Source of the DNA: Psychrobacillus sp044762745
GTDB lineage: Bacteria > Bacillota > Bacilli > Bacillales_A > Planococcaceae
NCBI RefSeq assembly: GCF_044762745.1
Contig: NZ_JBIWEX010000017.1
Coordinates: 41,159 to 105,158 of the forward strand
DNA: 64,000 bases
Direction: 5' to 3'
A program made the translations under genes and the position numbers. The notes beneath the pieces were generated by a model, which did not search any database, was not told the DNA's origin, and worked only from the letters and a program-made list of their open reading frames with translations. The first letter of the stretch is position 1. Each line of letters begins with the position of its first letter. Shown one piece after another: positions 59,852-64,000 of the stretch.

Positions 59852-59880
59852 TTGACGTGAACATATTTAATGATTAGGAT
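59852..59880 (+). promoter_or_regulatory. promoter of second bioY
   Basis: TTGACG (59852-59857), 17-bp spacer, TAGGAT (59875-59880). The BirA box begins 5 bp downstream, over the expected transcription start. Confidence 0.7.
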
Positions 59881-59885
59881 GAAAA

Positions 59886-59918
59886 TGAGTTAACTGAATC
59901 AGGTGAAATGTTTACTCA
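59886..59918. promoter_or_regulatory. BirA operator upstream of second bioY
   Basis: TGAGTTAAC, 15-bp spacer, GTTTACTCA, an almost perfect inverted pair with the same left half and spacing as the box at 37746. Confidence 0.85.
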
Positions 59919-59940
59919 TTTTGCGTAGAGGGGAAATAAT

Positions 59941-60480
59941 ATGAGAAATGAACGTTTAAAAATGATGATCGTGGCTGCATTATTTGCAGCAATCATAGCA
60001 GTTTCAGCACAGATAATAATTAATATTCCGCCAGTTCCATTTACGTTAATGACAATCGCAGTTATGTTAACCGCAACCATTTTGGGGACAAAATATGGTA
60101 CACTCGCAGTCGCTGTGTATGTGTTGATGGGAGTTATCGGCATTCCCGTCTTTGCTGGGATGAAGGGTGGATTTGGTATTGTTTTAGGTCCAACTGGCGG
60201 CTATATTGTTGCGATTATTCCTGCTGCCTTATTTGTGGGCTGGTATTTAGAGAATTTTGGGCATACAAAAGTACACGCAATTATTGCGAATATGATTGCT
60301 GTTTTCATTATTTTACTTCTTGGATCCATTTGGTTAAAAGTAGCAGCTGATCTTCCATGGAACGGAGCATTTAAAGGTGGAATGATTCCGTTTATTTTGC
60401 CAGATTTAGTAAAAGCAATCGTGGCAGCAATTTTAGGCATTCTTATAAGAAATCGCTTAGTAACAGCGAAACTAATATAA
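59941..60480 (+). CDS. bioY: biotin transporter S component BioY (second copy)
   Basis: 179 aa, six helices. PPVPFTLMTIAVMLTATILGTKYG, GVIGIPVFAGMKGGFGIVLGPTGGYIV and FILPDLVKAIVAAILG are BioY landmarks. Stand-alone, so it would use a shared Ecf module or the one at 42606-45044. BirA box and promoter directly upstream indicate biotin repression. Confidence 0.93.
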   Translation: MRNERLKMMIVAALFAAIIAVSAQIIINIPPVPFTLMTIAVMLTATILGTKYGTLAVAVYVLMGVIGIPVFAGMKGGFGIVLGPTGGYIVAIIPAALFVGWYLENFGHTKVHAIIANMIAVFIILLLGSIWLKVAADLPWNGAFKGGMIPFILPDLVKAIVAAILGILIRNRLVTAKLI

Positions 60481-60489
60481 ATAAAAAGG

Positions 60490-60518
60490 CTTGCCTGAGG
60501 GGATTCAGGCAAGTTTTT
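60490..60518. terminator. terminator after second bioY
   Basis: CTTGCCTGA/TCAGGCAAG stem, 6-nt loop, TTTTTAT tail. Confidence 0.85.
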
Positions 60519-60523
60519 ATATT

Positions 60524-60733
60524 TTAGGGGTATCGTTCTTCGCTTAACGAACGATTTTTAGTGTGGTGGTGGTATTGCTCATCCTGCACTTGGATGTTAA
60601 GATCTTCTACTGAAATGGCATCTACGGTCTGCATGTCTTCATGCATATCGAACAAGCTTTCCTTAGTTGTTCGCACGCCATCTGGATTATCAAGAAAGCG
60701 TCCTTGTGCCTCTTTGCGGATTTTATCCTTCAT
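60524..60733 (-). CDS. small acidic hypothetical protein
   Basis: 69 aa, hydrophilic, with ESLFDMHEDMQTVDAISVEDLNIQ in the centre and a His-rich YHHHTKNRSL. Not recognised. Its ATG overlaps the end of the DUF3243 gene by 11 nt on the same strand (coupled), which supports it as real. Confidence 0.65.
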   Translation of the reverse strand: MKDKIRKEAQGRFLDNPDGVRTTKESLFDMHEDMQTVDAISVEDLNIQVQDEQYHHHTKNRSLSEERYP

Positions 60734-61037
60734 TTTTTACAAGATTCAAAAGCATATGACTAAGAGCGTGCTGTTGCTCCTTGTCTCCACTTTTCCAAAG
60801 TTGTTGTAAAAGATGTTCTTCACGATTTCGTGGTTCTTCATGGTTTGCAAGGTAACCTGCTACCTTTTCAGTAGCTTTGGCTAATACTTCTTCGCTTAGT
60901 CCCAATTTTTCACCAGCGGCTACTTTGCCGGCTAAATATGATTTAAAGGTAGTAAAATTTTTGAGGATCTCTTCTTTTTCTTCCGTATTAATACTACTTA
61001 GCTTAGCATCGAGACGATCATCAATATTCATCGCCAT
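60723..61037 (-). CDS. ymfJ: DUF3243 protein, YmfJ-like
   Basis: 104 aa. DUF3243 pattern: DRLDAKLSSINTEEKEEILKNFTTFKSYLAGKVAAGEKLGLSEEVLAK, all helical. Matches B. subtilis YmfJ in length and style. Function unknown. AGGAGTG precedes the ATG. First gene of a two-gene minus-strand unit. Confidence 0.82.
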   Translation of the reverse strand: MAMNIDDRLDAKLSSINTEEKEEILKNFTTFKSYLAGKVAAGEKLGLSEEVLAKATEKVAGYLANHEEPRNREEHLLQQLWKSGDKEQQHALSHMLLNLVKNEG

Positions 61038-61108
61038 TCACATACACTCCTTTCTCGTAGAATCATTTATAGTTATATCCAGAGAGGGAGCAATCATGCA
61101 TATTTATT

Positions 61109-61801
61109 TTAGGAATTAAATGGACAAAAACCGCATTTTTGTAGTCCTGGTACATCCTTCGAAAAACAGCAAGTCGTACGAACTGGACTATTGATCAATT
61201 GTGCTGGACTCTTTCCTTTCAAATAGTTGGACAAAAAGGATTTTGAAGTAAAAGCAATCCAAATGGATTCATCTTGCATAATAGACCAATCTTGTTTTGC
61301 TTGATCTGCAATTGCTTCGTTATCGAAAAAAACGTAATAATGCCAAAGTAAGTAGCCAAAGACGTTTTCCCATAGTGTGAGAGGTGAGATGCTGCATGTT
61401 GCACGTAATTGTTGGATAATGGGATAACATTGTTGCTTCCATATAAGTTGAACATCCTCGGCACGATTTTCTCTCGTTTCGCGAAAATGTTCTTCTCGTA
61501 TATATGTGCTAATTGTTTTATTTCCATACTCGGTTGTTGCAAAAAATGCTAAATCTTCTAATGGTCCATCCCAAATTTCATCGTACATCGTCATCATATA
61601 AAACTGCATGGAAATAAACATTCCAACTCTCCGCATGAAAAAAGAAGCGGCAATAGGACCAGTTGGAGCTTCAGAAATTAACTTAATAATGGATAGTGAA
61701 CTATCTACATTTGTTGCATCGAAAAGTGGAGTTCCAGTTGGTTCCAAATACACACTATAATTATTCAATTGTTTGATTTGGTCATTCGATAAAGTTGTCA
61801 T
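61109..61801 (-). CDS. ferric siderophore reductase-like protein (FhuF type)
   Basis: 230 aa. C-terminal 2Fe-2S motif TTCCFSKDVPGLQKCGFCPF (CC-x10-C-x2-C), as in FhuF and Bacillus FchR-like reductases that free iron from siderophores in the cytosol. ATG 61801 is preferred: the longer frame to 61879 would translate the Fur box. No clear Shine-Dalgarno precedes it, and TATACT ends 6 nt upstream, so a leaderless transcript is possible. Confidence 0.82.
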   Translation of the reverse strand: MTTLSNDQIKQLNNYSVYLEPTGTPLFDATNVDSSLSIIKLISEAPTGPIAASFFMRRVGMFISMQFYMMTMYDEIWDGPLEDLAFFATTEYGNKTISTYIREEHFRETRENRAEDVQLIWKQQCYPIIQQLRATCSISPLTLWENVFGYLLWHYYVFFDNEAIADQAKQDWSIMQDESIWIAFTSKSFLSNYLKGKSPAQLINSPVRTTCCFSKDVPGLQKCGFCPFNS

Positions 61802-61832
61802 ACTTATAGTATACAGATTATTATCAAAATTG

Positions 61833-61866
61833 TTGACTTTTTTAATGAAATTGATTATCATTATCA
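61833..61866. promoter_or_regulatory. Fur box over a divergent promoter
   Basis: TGATTATCATTATCA (61852-61866) matches the 7-1-7 Fur box TGATAAT-N-ATTATCA with one mismatch on the complementary strand. On the plus strand TTGACT (61833-61838), 17 bp, TATCAT (61856-61861) form a promoter whose -10 box lies inside the Fur box. Confidence 0.82.
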
Positions 61867-61867
61867 T

Positions 61868-62011
61868 ATAGAAGCTCACTCTTAGTGGGGAAGATTATTA
61901 CCAGCGACTTTTCTCCAAAATTTGGCTGGATTTCGCACACTTAACCCCCCTCAGGCGATAAGATAGTGCATTCATATGCATCGGTGACCAAAACTGGTTG
62001 CCGATTTTTTT
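61868..62011 (+). ncRNA. candidate Fur-repressed small RNA
   Basis: Starting at the Fur-covered promoter, about 140 nt with no ORF end in an intrinsic terminator (ATCGG.GACC/GGTT.CCGAT, seven T, 61983-62011). It holds a CCAGC/GGCTGG hairpin (61898-61929) and an unpaired AACCCCCCTC at 61943-61952. A C-rich single-stranded tract is the pairing feature of FsrA, the Fur-repressed sRNA of B. subtilis. Inference from promoter, Fur box, terminator and C-tract together. Confidence 0.6.
61983..62011 (+). terminator. terminator of candidate small RNA
   Basis: Stem of ATCGG.GACC with GGTT.CCGAT, AAAACT loop, seven T; no protein gene on the plus strand precedes it. Confidence 0.8.
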
Positions 62012-62090
62012 ATGGGGTAGAAAATTATAATATGGATAGCTTTCTCTAAACTACATAAGGTATGCCATTTATTTTTATTAAGCGCATTAT

Positions 62091-62428
62091 AAGGTTAATG
62101 CGTCGTAATGAAGTTACCGCTAGGATTTCCGCTGCAGGGCGGACGCTTTCCGCGGGGTGAGCGATGAGCCATCACCGACGCTACGCGTACGTTGTGATTG
62201 CTCATCTGTCTCACTCATCCCGCTGGAGTCGCCGCCCTTCCGCTCCAATCCACTAAAATTACTAGCTAATCAATTTCGAATTTTACAGTATATGGTTGAA
62301 CGCGACAAAATCCACTGCAAACGCGACAAACTAGCCTTTGAACACGACAAAGACTACCCCGAGCACGACAAAAAGACCGCTCAACACGATAAACCCGAAG
62401 ATCCTATCCTTACGACGCATTATCCCTA
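62091..62428. repeat. MITE-like element, copy 2
   Basis: Same element as 4781-5118 at a constant offset of 57310 bp through the whole core, including the long hairpin and five CRCGAYAAA units at 62301, 62322, 62343, 62364 and 62385. I saw one core substitution relative to copy 1 plus small differences in the ends (GGTTAATGCG on the left). The flanks are only partly alike (AGGTATGCCA occurs before both). Confidence 0.75.
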
Positions 62429-62551
62429 TACTGCGTAAACAATCCTTTATAAGAAGAATTTTTTCACTAAATAAAATTATGTTTGAATAATTTTACATAT
62501 AAATATAAACATAGGAAAATATATGTGAAGAACTTCACTAATACTTAAGTA

Positions 62552-62580
62552 TTGACTTTAAAATATACACACTCTATAAT
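62552..62580 (+). promoter_or_regulatory. promoter of malic enzyme gene
   Basis: TTGACT (62552-62557), 17-bp spacer, TATAAT (62575-62580). Upstream is the palindrome AATACTTAAGTATT (62540-62553) overlapping the -35; GTGAAG-AA-CTTCAC lies at 62525-62538; downstream, TTAGATG-TGCG-CATCTAA (62600-62617) can fold in the leader. Confidence 0.85.
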
Positions 62581-62674
62581 TCTCAGAATATAGCGTTTAT
62601 TAGATGTGCGCATCTAATTTTCATTATAGTAAAGGGGAATTTTTTAAAAATCTAGAGAATAGGTGAGTGAGAAG

Positions 62675-63874
62675 ATGGATTTGAGAACACGTTCATTGAA
62701 TTTGCACAGAGAGACTAAAGGAAAAATAGAGTTAGTAGCAAAGGTACCAATGGGAAGTATGGAGGATTTAAGTTTAGCCTATTCTCCAGGTGTAGCAGAA
62801 CCTTGTATAGAGATAAAAAATGACCCTTCCACTATTTATGAATACACGGCAAAAGGCAATCTTGTCGGGGTGATAACGGATGGTACGGCTGTTTTAGGAC
62901 TGGGGGATATTGGACCGGGAGCTGCTTTACCAGTAATGGAAGGGAAGGCAATTCTTTTAAAAAGATTTGCGAATGTCGATGCCTTTCCAATTTGTCTGGA
63001 TACAAAAAACGTCGATGAAATTGTCCAAATCGTAAAAGCATTAAGTCCAACGTTTGGTGCAATCAATTTAGAAGATATTTCTGCACCACGTTGCTTTGAA
63101 ATAGAAGATCGTCTTCGAGCAGAGCTAGATATCCCAGTATTTCACGATGACCAGCATGGAACAGCGATTGTAGTTGGAGCTGGACTTCAAAATGCAGTGA
63201 AACTTGTGAATAAACAAATACCAGCATTAAAAGTAGTAATAAACGGTGCGGGCGCGGCAGGAATGGCTATTTTACGCATATTACAACAGCTAGGCTACCG
63301 TGAAATTATTATGTGCGATTCTACAGGAATTATTTATGAAGGCCGAGAAGAGGGAATGAACTCGGTGAAAGCAATGATTGCAAGTAGTACGAATCCACAT
63401 AATTTAAAAGGATCTTTACAAGATGCAATGGAAGGTGCAGACGTATTTATTGGTGTTTCTATAGCTAATCTTTTAACTAAAGATATGATTGATTTAATGA
63501 ATAGTGACCCAATCATTTTTGCTTTAGCGAATCCAAACCCAGAGGTGGCATATGATTTAGCGAAAGAATGGGGAGTAAAGGTTATCGCAACTGGTCGTTC
63601 CGATCATCCAAACCAAGTAAATAATGTGTTAGCGTTCCCGGGTATTTTTAGAGGGGCACTAGACGTTAGAGCAACAGATATCAATGAAGAAATGAAACTA
63701 GCTGCTGTCCATGCAATTGCATCTCTTATTGAAGACCATGACATTGAAGAGGATTATATTATTCCAGATGCGTTTAATGAACAGGTTGTAGATGCTGTTG
63801 CGAAAGCGGTAAGTGAAGCAGCTATTCGATCAGGTGTTTCAACTTTGTTTCAACCTGCGTTGAATGAAGCGTAA
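62675..63874 (+). CDS. NAD(P)-dependent malic enzyme, YtsJ-like
   Basis: 399 aa. Oxidative decarboxylation of malate to pyruvate. Motifs: AYSPGVAEPC, VITDGTAVLGLGDIGPGAALPVMEGKA (given by positions about 60-86), FHDDQHGTAIV, NGAGAAGMAI (cofactor loop), FALANPNPE, VNNVLAFPGIFRGALDVRA. Length and sequence resemble B. subtilis YtsJ (NADP type) and other short bacterial malic enzymes. ATG 62675 has AGGTGA upstream; an in-frame GTG at 62663 is the alternative. Confidence 0.93.
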   Translation: MDLRTRSLNLHRETKGKIELVAKVPMGSMEDLSLAYSPGVAEPCIEIKNDPSTIYEYTAKGNLVGVITDGTAVLGLGDIGPGAALPVMEGKAILLKRFANVDAFPICLDTKNVDEIVQIVKALSPTFGAINLEDISAPRCFEIEDRLRAELDIPVFHDDQHGTAIVVGAGLQNAVKLVNKQIPALKVVINGAGAAGMAILRILQQLGYREIIMCDSTGIIYEGREEGMNSVKAMIASSTNPHNLKGSLQDAMEGADVFIGVSIANLLTKDMIDLMNSDPIIFALANPNPEVAYDLAKEWGVKVIATGRSDHPNQVNNVLAFPGIFRGALDVRATDINEEMKLAAVHAIASLIEDHDIEEDYIIPDAFNEQVVDAVAKAVSEAAIRSGVSTLFQPALNEA

Positions 63875-63923
63875 GATTAAAAAACGTTCCGAGAGATAAT
63901 CTCTATTGGACTAACCTAAAATA

Positions 63924-64000
63924 GTGAGACAATATAAAACACCTTCGGTAATGGTACACTTAAAACAAGTACTTAAATCGGAGGTGTTTTTGCATGGGCA
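63924..64000 (+). mobile_element. possible left end of an IS3-family element
   Basis: An 11/12-bp inverted pair (AAAACACCTTCG ... CGGAGGTGTTTT) precedes GGAGG and an ATG at 63994 that begins Met-Gly and runs off the window. The leader resembles those of IS3-family orfA genes I recall from Bacillales. Too short to prove. Confidence 0.3.

Overview
The window reads as chromosomal DNA of a low-GC, spore-former-type Bacillales bacterium. Many genes are recognisable Bacillus relatives (YkkCD, YwbE, YmfJ, YkvS, YhfU/T/S, YisP-like, DbpA/YxiN, YtsJ-like malic enzyme), with AT-rich spacers, strong GGAGG ribosome binding sites and U-tailed hairpin terminators. The family Planococcaceae (Psychrobacillus, Lysinibacillus, Sporosarcina relatives) is my inference, not proven. 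No rRNA, tRNA or CRISPR array was seen.

Layout. 1-1.4 kb: D-serine dehydratase. 1.4-4.7 kb: a tiny prophage remnant (ImmA-like protease, repressor, XtrA, sigma-like activator, holin, LysM amidase) with an operator-flanked switch promoter but no capsid or integrase gene. 4.8-5.1 kb: a MITE-like element whose near-identical twin lies at 62.1-62.4 kb. 5.2-7.3 kb: a GntR-led membrane-stress-type operon. 7.3-10.6 kb: ppiB, YqcI-type and DDAH-type genes, a frameshifted small membrane gene and a compound hairpin repeat. 10.6-16.4 kb: an amidohydrolase, an NhaC antiporter, a regulator, a dipeptide epimerase and a GNAT acetyltransferase, which look like a peptide-use locus with a shared operator. 16.5-28.5 kb: a lipoprotein peptidase, an rRNA methyltransferase, several MFS exporters, a guanidine-I riboswitch with the ykkCD exporter, a MerR-controlled efflux pump, and an alpha/beta hydrolase with no canonical start codon. 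28.6-31.2 kb: a YisP-like prenyl synthase and an SDR/TetR cassette bounded by a duplicated gene end. 31.3-36.7 kb: a phosphopantetheinyl transferase, a one-module A-T-reductase synthetase and a chemoreceptor, all on the minus strand. 36.7-37.7 kb: debris containing an IS4-type transposase remnant and a short dnaA fragment. 37.7-45.4 kb: a long BirA-box-headed operon joining BioY, acyl-CoA ligase, thiolase, two MaoC-type proteins, an SDR and a complete EcfA-EcfA-EcfT module. 45.4-51 kb: a ferric/phosphonate-type ABC importer with a phosphatase and a divergent LysR gene. 51-61 kb: housekeeping genes (rRNA methyltransferase, RecQ, DbpA helicase, NUDIX, AI-2E exporter family) and a second BirA-box bioY. 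61-64 kb: a ferric-siderophore-reductase-like gene, a candidate Fur-repressed C-rich small RNA, the second MITE, a malic enzyme, and the possible left end of an insertion sequence.

How the parts fit. Biotin supply is tied together by two BirA-type operators with the same geometry (37746 and 59886). Iron is represented by a Fur box serving two divergent outputs at 61.8 kb. Efflux is heavily represented (ykkCD, NorA/Bmr-like, Mef-like MFS, SDR/TetR). The most interesting candidates are the chemoreceptor/A-T-R synthetase cluster, the Fur-controlled small RNA, the enlarged yhfUTS-type biotin operon, and a recurring class of intergenic arrays with an exact 21-bp phase but different sequence at each locus. 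All assignments were made by eye from the sequence; no database search was run.
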